A stretch of DNA of 64,000 bases from Neorhizobium lilium (GTDB lineage Bacteria > Pseudomonadota > Alphaproteobacteria > Rhizobiales > Rhizobiaceae), in the NCBI RefSeq assembly GCF_004053875.1, contig NZ_SBIP01000002.1, positions 744,001 to 808,000 of the forward strand, written 5' to 3'. Below are positions 9,086 through 16,873 of this stretch, piece by piece. Position 1 is the first letter of the stretch, and every line of letters begins with the position of its first letter. The notes under the pieces are model-generated. The model worked only from the letters and a program-made list of their open reading frames with translations, was not told the origin of the DNA and did no database searches. Position numbers and translations under genes: made by a program.

Positions 9086-9100
9086 ATGAACGCGGCCTGA
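9086..9100 (+). promoter_or_regulatory. four-codon upstream reading frame in glnII leader
   Basis: ATG AAC GCG GCC TGA (Met-Asn-Ala-Ala-stop) lies downstream of the predicted transcription start and ends 10 nt before the glnII ATG. AGGA at 9072-9075 could serve it, while glnII itself has only a weak GAGAG. Translation of it could influence glnII initiation. It may also be chance. Confidence 0.35.
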
Positions 9101-9110
9101 GAGATAAAAC

Positions 9111-10151
9111 ATGACCAAGTATAAGCTCGAGTACATCTGGCTCGACGGCTACAAGCCGGTAGCGAACCTGCGCGGCAAGACGCAGGTCAAGGAATTCGAC
9201 AGCTTCCCCACACTCGACCAGCTTCCGCTCTGGGGCTTCGACGGTTCGTCGACCATGCAGGCCGAAGGCCACAGCTCGGACTGCGTGCTGAAGCCGGTTG
9301 CCATCTACCCGGATCCCGCCCGCACCAACGGTGCCCTGGTCATGTGCGAAGTCATGATGCCGGATGGCCTCACGCCGCACACGTCCAACACCCGCGCCAC
9401 CATCCTCGACGATGAAGACGCCTGGTTCGGCTTCGAGCAGGAATATTTCTTCTACGAAGACGGTCGTCCGCTCGGCTTCCCTGAGCAGGGCTACCCGGCT
9501 CCGCAGGGTCCCTACTACACCGGCGTCGGCTACAAGAATGTCGGCTCCATCGCTCGCGAAATCGTCGAAGAACACCTCGACCTTTGCCTGGAAGCCGGCA
9601 TCAACCACGAAGGCATCAACGCCGAAGTGGCCAAGGGCCAGTGGGAATTCCAGATTTTCGGCAAGGGCTCCAAGCGCGCCGCCGACCAGATCTGGATCGC
9701 TCGCTACCTGCTTCTTCGCCTGTGCGAGAAGTACGGCATCGACGTCGAATTCCATTGCAAGCCGCTCGGCGACACCGACTGGAACGGTTCGGGCATGCAC
9801 TGCAATTTCTCCACCAAGCATCTGCGTGAAGTTGGTGGCAAGGAATATTTCGAAGCCCTTATGGCTGCCTTCTCCAAGAACTGGAAAGAGCATATCGACG
9901 TTTACGGTCCGGACAACCACCTGCGCCTGACCGGCAAGCACGAAACCGCTCCGTGGAACAAGTTCTCCTACGGCGTTGCCGACCGTGGCGCGTCGATCCG
10001 CGTGCCACACTCCTTCGTCAACAACGGCTACAAGGGCTACCTCGAAGATCGTCGCCCGAACTCCCAGGGCGACCCCTATGCGATCGCTTCCCAGGTTCTG
10101 AAGACGATCGCCGAAGTCCCGACTACCGGCTACGCTTCCGCTGCGGCCTGA
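9111..10151 (+). CDS. glnII: glutamine synthetase type II
   Basis: GSII, the eukaryote-like octameric glutamine synthetase of rhizobia, makes glutamine from glutamate, ammonium and ATP in the cytoplasm. 346 aa, the normal size. The N-terminal beta-grasp domain carries LEYIWLDGYKPVANLRGKT and LPLWGFDGSSTMQAEG; the catalytic part has WFGFEQEYFF, the glutamate-binding GINHEGINAEVAKGQWEFQ, the ATP site WNGSGMHCNFSTKHLRE and the ending GYLEDRRPNSQGDPYAI. There is no adenylylation-site region as in GSI, so control is at expression (RpoN/NtrC promoter, GstI). It follows a weak ribosome-binding site and ends in a strong hairpin. Confidence 0.97.
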   Translation: MTKYKLEYIWLDGYKPVANLRGKTQVKEFDSFPTLDQLPLWGFDGSSTMQAEGHSSDCVLKPVAIYPDPARTNGALVMCEVMMPDGLTPHTSNTRATILDDEDAWFGFEQEYFFYEDGRPLGFPEQGYPAPQGPYYTGVGYKNVGSIAREIVEEHLDLCLEAGINHEGINAEVAKGQWEFQIFGKGSKRAADQIWIARYLLLRLCEKYGIDVEFHCKPLGDTDWNGSGMHCNFSTKHLREVGGKEYFEALMAAFSKNWKEHIDVYGPDNHLRLTGKHETAPWNKFSYGVADRGASIRVPHSFVNNGYKGYLEDRRPNSQGDPYAIASQVLKTIAEVPTTGYASAAA

Positions 10152-10181
10152 TCTACCTCACGTCCTCCCAGGACACGAATG

Positions 10182-10207
10182 CGCCGGCCCCTTGTGGCCG
10201 GCGTTTT
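10182..10207 (+). terminator. rho-independent terminator after glnII
   Basis: CGCCGGCC (10182-10189) and GGCCGGCG (10196-10203) form a perfect 8-bp stem with a CCTTGT loop, followed by TTTT. It lies 30 nt after the glnII stop and also ends the convergent rutR transcript region. Confidence 0.9.
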
Positions 10208-10231
10208 CATTATAAGTTTACCGGTGACCTC

Positions 10232-10876
10232 TCATTTCGCCTGAATTCTCAGGCCATCCATGAACAACTGTTCGAGAAACCGCGCCGCATCTTCGAATCG
10301 GCCCTCACCTGCCTGTTTCTGCCCCAGCACCGCCCGCACCTGCACATCGAAATCCGCATAATGCTGGGTCGTGGACCAAATCGAGAAGATCAGATGATAG
10401 GGGTCGCACCGGGCGATTTTCCCGGCACGTGCCCAGGCGCGGATGACCTCCGCCTTCTCGTCCACAAGCTCCTTCAGCGGCCCTTTCAACTCGTCTTCGA
10501 TATTCGGCGCGCCCTGAAGCACCTCGTTGGCGAAGAGCCTGCTTTCACGCGGGAAGTCGCGGGCCATTTCCAGCTTGCGGCGAATATAGGAGCGGATTTC
10601 CGACTCGGGGCTCCCCTCCGCATCGAAAGCCTGCAGCGGTTCCAGCCAGGTGGAAAGGACCCGGTCGATGAGTTGGCGATGGATCGCCTCCTTCGTACGG
10701 AAATAGTAGAGGAGATTGGGTTTCGACATGCCGGCGGCATCGGCGATCTGGTCGATAGTGGAGCCACGGAACCCCTGGGCGGAAAAGACGTCCAGCGCCG
10801 CTTCGAGAATGCGCTCCTCCTTCTCCTCTTGGATGCGTGTGCGTCTTTGTGTTTTCGCCGCTCTTGGCACCGCCAT
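10232..10876 (-). CDS. rutR: TetR family regulator RutR
   Basis: A 214-aa TetR-family repressor. The helix-turn-helix lies at about residues 27-60 (AALDVFSAQGFRGSTIDQIADAAGMSKPNLLYYFRTKEAI), and the C-terminal ligand domain resembles the YcdC/RutR type. RutR binds uracil or thymine, which releases it from pyrimidine-catabolism promoters. It is divergent from the pyrimidine degradation operon at 11103 with a matching palindrome (10965-10980) between them, which supports the name. The N-terminal extension of 20 basic residues is usual for alphaproteobacterial copies. Confidence 0.87.
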   Translation of the reverse strand: MAVPRAAKTQRRTRIQEEKEERILEAALDVFSAQGFRGSTIDQIADAAGMSKPNLLYYFRTKEAIHRQLIDRVLSTWLEPLQAFDAEGSPESEIRSYIRRKLEMARDFPRESRLFANEVLQGAPNIEDELKGPLKELVDEKAEVIRAWARAGKIARCDPYHLIFSIWSTTQHYADFDVQVRAVLGQKQAGEGRFEDAARFLEQLFMDGLRIQAK

Positions 10877-10964
10877 CCGCTTGTCTGCCCTTCAGTGATG
10901 CGTCTTATAAATTCTGCGGCTTTGCCGTTTTTGGGCTTGAGTGAAGCCGCGGACATTGTAAGCT

Positions 10965-10980
10965 TTTACCAATCGGTCAA
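10965..10980. promoter_or_regulatory. candidate RutR operator
   Basis: TTTACC-AATC-GGTCAA is a 16-bp near-perfect inverted repeat in the divergent region between rutR and the amidohydrolase gene. Against the E. coli RutR consensus TTGACCANNTGGTCAA it differs at two of the fourteen defined positions. The position fits autoregulation of rutR and control of the operon that starts at 11103. Confidence 0.65.
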
Positions 10981-11102
10981 ATTATCAGCGACAAGCAAAA
11001 CAAAGGCAACGCTGATCTTCAATAGCCAAAGGCTGCGAAGGACCACGGGAACAAAAAGCATGCCGCCGGTCGAAGGCGGCGCAAACGGGTGAGGATGAAG
11101 CA

Positions 11103-12356
11103 ATGGTGGCAGCGCCAGGCGAGAACTTGCGTATCAATGGTGACCGCCTCTGGGACATGCTCATGGAGATGGCCAAGATCGGTCCCGGCATTGCCGGCGG
11201 CAACAACCGCCAGACCCTGACCGACGCGGATGCCGAGGGGCGCAACCTCTTCAAGGCCTGGTGCGAAGCGGAAGGCATGACCATCGGCGTCGACAAGATG
11301 GGCACCATGTTCGCGACGCGGGCGGGCACCGATCCGCAAGCCCTGCCGGTCTATATCGGCTCCCACCTCGATACCCAACCGACCGGCGGCAAGTTCGATG
11401 GCGTGCTCGGCGTGCTGGCCGGGCTGGAAGTGGTGCGAAGCCTGAACGACCTCGGCATCAAGACGAAGCACCCTATCACCGTTACAAACTGGACCAACGA
11501 GGAAGGCGCCCGTTTTGCGCCCGCCATGCTGGCCTCTGGCGTTTTCGCCGGCGTGCATTCCGTGGACTACGCCTATTCCCGCAAGGACCCGGACGGCAAG
11601 AGCTTCGGCGACGAACTGACACGCATCGGCTGGGTCGGGGAAGAGGAGGTAGGCGCGCGCAAGATGCATGCCTATTTCGAGTACCACATCGAGCAAGGCC
11701 CGATCCTCGAGGCGGAGGACAAGCAGATCGGCGTGGTGACGCACTGTCAGGGTCTGTGGTGGCTGGAATTCACGCTCACCGGGCGCGAGGCCCATACGGG
11801 CTCGACGCCGATGAACCTGCGCGTCAATGCCGGCCTTGCCATGGGCCGCATCTTCGAGATGGTTCAGGATGTCGCCATGGCCGAACAGCCCGGCGCCGTC
11901 GGCGGCGTCGGCCAAGTGTTCTTCTCGCCCAACTCCCGCAACGTCTTGCCGGGCAAGGTCGTCTTTACTGTCGACATCCGCACGCCCACACAGGAAAAAC
12001 TCGACCGCATGCGGGCCAGGATCGAGTCACAGGCAGCCAAGATCTGCGAAGACTTAAGCGTCGGCTGTTCGGTGGAGGCAGTCGGTCATTTCGATCCGAT
12101 CACCTTCGATCCGGTTCTTGTCGGCCGCGTCCGCGATGCCGCCGAAAGACTGGGCTACAGCCACATGAACGTCATTTCCGGCGCCGGCCATGACGCCTGC
12201 TGGGCTGCCAAGGTGGCGCCGGCCACCATGATCATGTGCCCCTGCGTCGGCGGCCTTTCCCATAACGAGGCGGAGGAGATTTCCAAGGGCTGGGCAGCGG
12301 CAGGCGCCGACGTGCTGTTCCATGCGGTGCTGGAGACGGCGGAGATCGTGGAGTAA
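11103..12356 (+). CDS. Zn-dependent N-carbamoyl-beta-alanine amidohydrolase (M20/ArgE family)
   Basis: A 417-aa member of the M20 amidase group that includes beta-ureidopropionase, allantoate amidohydrolase and N-carbamoyl-L-amino acid hydrolase. Metal-ligand motifs appear in order: GSHLDTQPTGGKFDGVLG near 88, NEEGARFAP near 138, YHIEQGPILE near 198, and SGAGHDACWAA near 361. Substrate cannot be read from sequence alone, but its place beside rutR and dihydropyrimidinase makes cleavage of N-carbamoyl-beta-alanine to beta-alanine, CO2 and NH3, the last step of reductive pyrimidine breakdown, the best call. The ATG follows GAGGATGAAG. Confidence 0.9.
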   Translation: MVAAPGENLRINGDRLWDMLMEMAKIGPGIAGGNNRQTLTDADAEGRNLFKAWCEAEGMTIGVDKMGTMFATRAGTDPQALPVYIGSHLDTQPTGGKFDGVLGVLAGLEVVRSLNDLGIKTKHPITVTNWTNEEGARFAPAMLASGVFAGVHSVDYAYSRKDPDGKSFGDELTRIGWVGEEEVGARKMHAYFEYHIEQGPILEAEDKQIGVVTHCQGLWWLEFTLTGREAHTGSTPMNLRVNAGLAMGRIFEMVQDVAMAEQPGAVGGVGQVFFSPNSRNVLPGKVVFTVDIRTPTQEKLDRMRARIESQAAKICEDLSVGCSVEAVGHFDPITFDPVLVGRVRDAAERLGYSHMNVISGAGHDACWAAKVAPATMIMCPCVGGLSHNEAEEISKGWAAAGADVLFHAVLETAEIVE

Positions 12357-12417
12357 CCGATGCACTGGTCCATGACCACATCCGTATTTCCCAAGATCAA
12401 TGGCTCATCTTCGACGA

Positions 12418-12603
12418 GCACCCCCTCATCCGGCCCTTCGGGCCACCTTCTCCCAGTTGGGGAGAAGAGGGAATACGCTGCGCCCTCTTCTCCAAATCCA
12501 TCTCTTGAGATTCGAGTTCCGAGGTTGATTTTGCACAGGCCAGCAAGAAATATCTTCTCCCCCACGGGGAGAAGGTGGCCCGAAGGGCCGGATGAGGGGG
12601 TGC
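12418..12603. repeat. palindromic intergenic element, 37-bp perfect inverted repeats
   Basis: Positions 12418-12454 and 12567-12603 are exact reverse complements over 37 bp. Each arm contains a GGCCC-TTCG-GGCC mini-hairpin and each abuts a second local hairpin of CTTCTCCC/GGGGAGAAG type. The 112 bp between the arms are unremarkable. This matches the style of rhizobial intergenic palindromic elements (RIME-like); the exact family name would need a database search. The right arm ends 5 nt before the start codon of the DUF559 gene. Confidence 0.85.
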
Positions 12604-12608
12604 GTCGC

Positions 12609-13046
12609 ATGTCAGCAGATGACATCACCAAAAGAAGTTCTGGCAAGACCAAGCAGGCGAGAAGACTTCGCCGAAACGAGACAGAGGAAGAGTATCGGCT
12701 TTGGAGTGAACTGCGAAACCGCCTTCTAAATGGCTACAAATTTTCGCGGCAGGTTCCGCTTGGCCCATACGTGGCGGACTTCCTCTGTCGCGAGCAAAAA
12801 CTAGTCATTGAAGTCGATGGCTTTCAGCATGCTCAAAGCCGCAACGATGAAGTACGCACACGATGGCTTAACGCCAAAGGCTACGCTGTCCTACGCTTCT
12901 GGAACCACGAGATCACTCATGAACGACGAGCCGTGCTGGATACGATCCTTGCTGCACTGAGCGGTCAAATGATTGAGCTATGCAAAATCACGCGCTTTCA
13001 CCCAGCAGATCTCACCGCGATTGAACCGACAGGGGAACAACCATGA
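12609..13046 (+). CDS. DUF559 endonuclease-like protein
   Basis: A 145-aa protein with a DUF559 domain, a Vsr/PD-(D/E)XK-like fold. It has the arginine-rich start TKQARRLRRNETEEEYRLWSELRNRLLNGYKFSRQVPLGPYVADFLCREQ, then the active-site region KLVIEVDGFQH (E-x-D as in the PDDEXK core) and AKGYAVLRFWNHEI. The biological role of DUF559 proteins is unknown. The ATG at 12609 uses GAGGGGG inside the palindromic element as ribosome-binding site. Its stop overlaps the dihydropyrimidinase start (ATGA), so it is embedded in the pyrimidine operon though unrelated to it, and looks like an insertion with the repeat. Confidence 0.82.
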   Translation: MSADDITKRSSGKTKQARRLRRNETEEEYRLWSELRNRLLNGYKFSRQVPLGPYVADFLCREQKLVIEVDGFQHAQSRNDEVRTRWLNAKGYAVLRFWNHEITHERRAVLDTILAALSGQMIELCKITRFHPADLTAIEPTGEQP

Positions 13047-14497
13047 CCACAGTCATCAAGGGCGGGACCATCGTCACCGCCGACCTCACCTACAAGGCGG
13101 ACGTCAAGATCGACGGCGGCAGGATCATCGAGATTGGGCCGAACCTGTCTGGCGATACCACGCTGGACGCAGCGGGCTGTTACGTCATGCCGGGTGGCAT
13201 CGATCCGCATGTGCATCTCGAAATGCCCTTCATGGGCACCTATTCCGCCGATGACTTCGAGAGCGGAACACGCGCGGCGCTGGCCGGCGGTACCACCATG
13301 GTCGTGGATTTCTGTCTGCCCGATCCCGGCCAATCGCTGCTCGACGCACTGAAGCGCTGGGATAACAAGGCGACGCGCGCCAACTGCGACTATTCCTTCC
13401 ACATGTCCGTCACCTGGTGGGGCGAGCAGGTCTTCGACGACATGAAGACAGTCGTGCAGCAGCACGGCATCAACACCTTCAAGCATTTCATGGCCTACAA
13501 GGGCGCGCTGATGGTGAACGACGACGAGATGTTCGCCTCCTTTTCGCGCTGCGCCGAGCTAGGCGCCCTGCCCCTTGTCCATGCGGAAAATGGCGATATC
13601 GTCGCCGCCATGCAGCAGAAGCTGATGGACGAGGGTAATAACGGCCCCGAAGCCCACGCTTATTCCCGTCCCGCCTCCGTCGAGGGCGAAGCCACCAATC
13701 GCGCCATCATCATTGCAGACATGGCAGGCGTTCCGCTTTACGTGGTCCACACCTCATGCGAGCAGGCACATGAAGCCATTCGCCGCGCCCGGCAAAACGG
13801 CATGCGCGTCTATGGGGAGCCCCTGATCCAGCACCTGACGCTGGACGAGAGCGAATACTTCGACAAGGACTGGGACCATTCGGCACGCCGCGTCATGTCC
13901 CCGCCCTTCCGCAACAAGCAGCACCAGGACTCACTCTGGGCCGGTCTTGCCTCCGGCTCGCTGCAGGTGGTGGCGACCGACCATTGCGCTTTCACCACCG
14001 ACCAGAAACGCACCGGCGTTGGAGACTTCCGCAAGATACCGAACGGCACAGGCGGGCTCGAAGACCGCATGCCCATGCTCTGGACCCACGGCGTGCAGAC
14101 CGGCCGCATCACCATGAACGAATTTGTCGCGGTCACCTCCACCAACATCGCCAAGATCCTCAACGTCTATCCGAAGAAGGGCGCCATCCTGGTCGGCGCC
14201 GACGCAGATATCGTCGTGCTCGATCCGAACAAATCGAAGACGATTTCCGCCGCCACACAGCAATCCGCGATCGACTACAACGTCTTCGAGGGCAAGCAGG
14301 TGACGGGCCTGCCGCGCTACACGCTGACGCGCGGTGTCGTCGCCATCGAGGATGGTGCCGTCAAGACCCGCGAAGGACACGGCCAGTTCGTGGCCCGCGA
14401 GCCCTACCCTGCCGTCAACAAGGCATTGTCCAGTTGGAAGGAACTGACGGCACCCCGCAAGGTGGAGCGGTCGGGCATCCCGGCATCGGGAGTGTGA
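13043..14497 (+). CDS. hydA: dihydropyrimidinase
   Basis: A 484-aa cyclic amidohydrolase that opens dihydrouracil/dihydrothymine to N-carbamoyl-beta-amino acids. Visible metal-centre motifs: DPHVHLEMPF near 55-64, AYKGAL with the carbamylated lysine near 152, LVHAENGD near 182, VVHTSCEQA near 238, and ATDHCAFT near 314. The family substrate-binding KIPNGTGGLEDRM segment is also present. It supplies the middle step between PreTA and the amidohydrolase at 11103. The start overlaps the DUF559 stop by 4 nt, so translation may be coupled to it. Confidence 0.95.
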   Translation: MTTVIKGGTIVTADLTYKADVKIDGGRIIEIGPNLSGDTTLDAAGCYVMPGGIDPHVHLEMPFMGTYSADDFESGTRAALAGGTTMVVDFCLPDPGQSLLDALKRWDNKATRANCDYSFHMSVTWWGEQVFDDMKTVVQQHGINTFKHFMAYKGALMVNDDEMFASFSRCAELGALPLVHAENGDIVAAMQQKLMDEGNNGPEAHAYSRPASVEGEATNRAIIIADMAGVPLYVVHTSCEQAHEAIRRARQNGMRVYGEPLIQHLTLDESEYFDKDWDHSARRVMSPPFRNKQHQDSLWAGLASGSLQVVATDHCAFTTDQKRTGVGDFRKIPNGTGGLEDRMPMLWTHGVQTGRITMNEFVAVTSTNIAKILNVYPKKGAILVGADADIVVLDPNKSKTISAATQQSAIDYNVFEGKQVTGLPRYTLTRGVVAIEDGAVKTREGHGQFVAREPYPAVNKALSSWKELTAPRKVERSGIPASGV

Positions 14498-14499
14498 GA

Positions 14500-14859
14500 A
14501 TGCGCATCGCACTGACGATCTTCTGCCTGGCCTTGGCAACCGGCTCCACCGAAGCAGCCAATTTCCTCGACGGAGCCTATGGCAGTAAGGAAGGCTGTGT
14601 CTATGCCAAGACGGGCAAGTCCTCCGGCGCCGACGACTTCTTGCTCCTCAACGATGACGGCATCACCACGTCCGTCTCTACCTGCGACTTTCAGGGCGAG
14701 GCAACGAAGACAGCGACAGGTTTCACTATCCAGGCTGAGTGTGAGGCTGATGGCGAAGCCGGTTCGCTGGACACTGCAACCCTCACAAAATCGGCCAAAG
14801 GATATACCGTGAGCTTTCCCGACGGCACCAAACTGGGGCCAATGCCGAAATGCCGATGA
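14500..14859 (+). CDS. small secreted hypothetical protein
   Basis: A 119-aa protein with a signal peptide (MRIALTIFCLALATGSTEA, cleavage near residue 19-20) and a mature part with cysteines in GCVYAKTG, STCDFQG, QAECEADG and MPKCR, likely two disulphides. It resembles small periplasmic proteins seen in rhizobial operons; no function is known to me. It begins 2 nt after dihydropyrimidinase and overlaps the ABC ATPase start (ATGA), so it is an integral operon member and may assist uptake or be a periplasmic accessory. Confidence 0.72.
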   Translation: MRIALTIFCLALATGSTEAANFLDGAYGSKEGCVYAKTGKSSGADDFLLLNDDGITTSVSTCDFQGEATKTATGFTIQAECEADGEAGSLDTATLTKSAKGYTVSFPDGTKLGPMPKCR

Positions 14860-15647
14860 ATGAGAGCAGCTTTTCCGTCGTCTCGGCCAAAAAGCTGGGG
14901 CTGACATTCCAGACCAGTGACGGGCCGGTGCATGCCCTGTCCAATGTCGATCTCGATGTGAAGCGCGGCGATTTCGTCTCCTTCATCGGCCCGTCGGGCT
15001 GCGGCAAGACAACCTTCCTGCGGGTGATCGCCGATCTTGAAAAGGCGACGGCCGGCGAGATCACCGTCAACGGCATGACGCCGGAGGAAGCCCGCAAATC
15101 CCGCTCCTACGGCTATGTCTTTCAGGCGCCGGCGCTTTACCCATGGCGGACGATCGAGAAGAACATCGCCCTGCCGCTGGAGATCATGGGGCACAGCAAA
15201 ATGGAGCGGGCGAGCCGCGTCGCCCGGACACTCGACCTGGTCAATCTCACGGGCTTCTCCAAGAAATACCCATGGCAGCTCTCCGGCGGCATGCAGCAGC
15301 GGGCCTCTATTGCCAGAGCGCTTGCCTTCGATGCCGATCTGCTGCTGATGGACGAGCCCTTCGGAGCCTTGGACGAGATCGTCCGCGACCATCTGAATGA
15401 GCAGTTGCTGAAGCTGTGGGCGCGCACGCGGAAGACTATCTGTTTCGTCACCCACTCCATTCCGGAAGCCGTTTATCTTTCGACCAAGATCGTCGTCATG
15501 TCACCCCGCCCGGGTCGGGTCACCGACATCATCGACTCAACACTGCCGAAGGAGCGGCCGCTGGAAATCCGCGAGACGCCGGAATTCCTCGCCATCGCCC
15601 ATCGGGTGCGGGAAGGCTTGCGAGCGGGTCATAGCTATGAGGAGTGA
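14856..15647 (+). CDS. ABC transporter ATP-binding protein, NitT/TauT type
   Basis: The ATPase of an importer. 263 aa from the ATG at 14856 (an in-frame ATG at 14850 adds two residues). Walker A GPSGCGKTT near residues 44-52, Q-loop FQAPALYPWRT, signature LSGGMQQR near 141-148, Walker B LLLMDEPFGALDE, and the switch histidine in CFVTHSIPEAVYLS. This SsuB/TauB-like subclass handles sulfonates, nitrate or pyrimidines. The operon of pyrimidine catabolic genes and the NMT1-like binding protein at 18072 suggest a pyrimidine-related substrate. Confidence 0.92.
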   Translation: MNESSFSVVSAKKLGLTFQTSDGPVHALSNVDLDVKRGDFVSFIGPSGCGKTTFLRVIADLEKATAGEITVNGMTPEEARKSRSYGYVFQAPALYPWRTIEKNIALPLEIMGHSKMERASRVARTLDLVNLTGFSKKYPWQLSGGMQQRASIARALAFDADLLLMDEPFGALDEIVRDHLNEQLLKLWARTRKTICFVTHSIPEAVYLSTKIVVMSPRPGRVTDIIDSTLPKERPLEIRETPEFLAIAHRVREGLRAGHSYEE

Positions 15648-15650
15648 GAC

Positions 15651-15986
15651 ATGAACCTGGCTTTCGTCCTTTGGCTGGCCGGCGCAATGGCGGTCTTTCT
15701 GGCGGCGGCTACCGCATCCCGGGCCTATATTGCCAACAGCAACATCCTTCTGCTTCTGCTGTCGCTCGGGCTCTACTGCATCGGCAACCTGATGATGGTG
15801 AAGCTCATGCGCGAAGGAGGCTTGGGCCTCGCCATCTCGGCTTCCGCCGTGGCGCAACTCGTGCTGATCAACGTCATTGCCTTTGCCGTGTTCGGGGAGC
15901 GCCCGAGCACGCTGCAACTGGCGGGCGTCGGGCTGGGCGTGGTCGCCATGGTGCTGATGCTGTTTCCGTTGGAGGCGAACAGCTGA
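15651..15986 (+). CDS. four-helix SMR/EamA-like small membrane protein
   Basis: A 111-aa inner-membrane protein with four hydrophobic helices: MNLAFVLWLAGAMAVFLAAATA, NILLLLLSLGLYCIGNLMMVKLM, GLGLAISASAVAQLVLINVIAFAVF, and LQLAGVGLGVVAMVLMLF, with the FGERPSTLQLAGVGLG loop typical of the small multidrug resistance/EamA half-unit (DMT superfamily). Sitting between the ATPase (4-nt gap) and first permease of an ABC importer, and overlapping that permease by TGATG, it is probably co-produced with it. What it moves is unknown. Confidence 0.72.
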   Translation: MNLAFVLWLAGAMAVFLAAATASRAYIANSNILLLLLSLGLYCIGNLMMVKLMREGGLGLAISASAVAQLVLINVIAFAVFGERPSTLQLAGVGLGVVAMVLMLFPLEANS

Positions 15987-16873
15987 TGCAGAAGGAAAGC
16001 CTGGTTCGGCACCGCATCCTGCCCGTCATGGCGATCGTCCTGATCATCGTCCTCGCCTGGTATGCTGGCGCATATTTCATGAACGCGCCCTTCCAGCGCG
16101 ACCTCGACCGCCGCGCCAATGTCACCTCCACGCCGGTCGAATTCCTGCAGAAGACCATGGCGCAACCGAAGCCCGTCGTGCCGGCGCCTCACCAGGTGAT
16201 GCAGAACCTGTTCGAAAACACGGTGATGCGAAGCCTCACCTCTAATCGCAGCCTCGTTTATCATGGCTGGGTCACGCTCTCTTCCACAATGGTCGGCTTT
16301 GCGGCCGGCACCCTCCTCGGCATGCTGATCGCCATCGGCATCGTCCATGTGAAAACGCTGGACCGCAGCCTGATGCCCTGGATCATCGCCTCGCAAATGG
16401 TGCCGATCCTTGCCGTGGCCCCTATGGTCATCGTGGTGCTGGGCGCCATCAACATCACCGGCCTCATTCCGAAGGCGTTCATCTCCACCTATCTTTCCTT
16501 CTTTCCGGTGGCGGTGGGCATGGTGAAGGGCCTGCGCTCGCCCGAGCTCATCCAGCTCGACCTCATGCGCACCTATAATGCCACGGCGGCGCAAACCTTC
16601 TGGAAGCTGCGCCTGCCCGCTTCCATCCCCTACCTGTTCACCTCCATGAAGGTAGCGATCGCCGCAAGCCTGGTCGGGGCCATCGTCGGCGAACTGCCGA
16701 CCGGCGCTGTGGCCGGATTGGGCTCGAAATTGCTCGCCGGCTCCTATTACAGCCAGACGATCGACATGTGGGCGGCTCTGATTGCCGGCTCGATTTTGGC
16801 AGCGCTGCTGGTTGCCCTTGTTGGGATCATCGAAAGGATCGTCGAGAAATCTAGAGGCGGGAGGCCGGCATGA
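15986..16873 (+). CDS. ABC transporter permease, NitT/TauT type (first)
   Basis: A 295-aa inner-membrane permease. One N-terminal helix (ILPVMAIVLIIVLAWYAGAYF) precedes a periplasmic loop of about 60 residues, then five helices of the BPD_transp_1 domain. The EAA loop is seen as MRTYNATAAQTFWKLRLPASIPYLFTSMK. The start codon overlaps the previous stop in TGATG, and its own stop overlaps the next gene in ATGA, so the four genes are tightly coupled. It works with the second permease at 16870 as a heterodimer. Confidence 0.9.
   Translation: MQKESLVRHRILPVMAIVLIIVLAWYAGAYFMNAPFQRDLDRRANVTSTPVEFLQKTMAQPKPVVPAPHQVMQNLFENTVMRSLTSNRSLVYHGWVTLSSTMVGFAAGTLLGMLIAIGIVHVKTLDRSLMPWIIASQMVPILAVAPMVIVVLGAINITGLIPKAFISTYLSFFPVAVGMVKGLRSPELIQLDLMRTYNATAAQTFWKLRLPASIPYLFTSMKVAIAASLVGAIVGELPTGAVAGLGSKLLAGSYYSQTIDMWAALIAGSILAALLVALVGIIERIVEKSRGGRPA

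Larger units (their letters stand above)
8675..9110. promoter_or_regulatory. gstI-glnII divergent control region
   Basis: A 436-bp gene-free stretch. The gstI-proximal part (8700-8750) is strikingly A+T-rich and holds three TGCAC half-sites at 8700, 8718 and 8738, plus an imperfect inverted repeat around ATTTTCAAAAT (8700-8721) and the palindrome TGTGCACA (8716-8723); these are candidate NtrC sites. The glnII-proximal part has a sigma-54 promoter (9005-9019) and a transcribed leader of about 80 nt with a four-codon upstream reading frame. An open frame over 8872-9114 is ignored because the promoter lies inside it. Confidence 0.7.

Noticed and set aside
8872..9114. 80-codon frame upstream of glnII
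   Set aside because: It contains the sigma-54 promoter and the leader of glnII, starts without a ribosome-binding site and has no similarity to known proteins.
12418..12603. Insertion sequence
   Set aside because: Inverted repeats are present, but the enclosed 112 bp encode nothing, and the adjacent DUF559 gene lies outside the arms and is not a transposase. No target-site duplication was confirmed.
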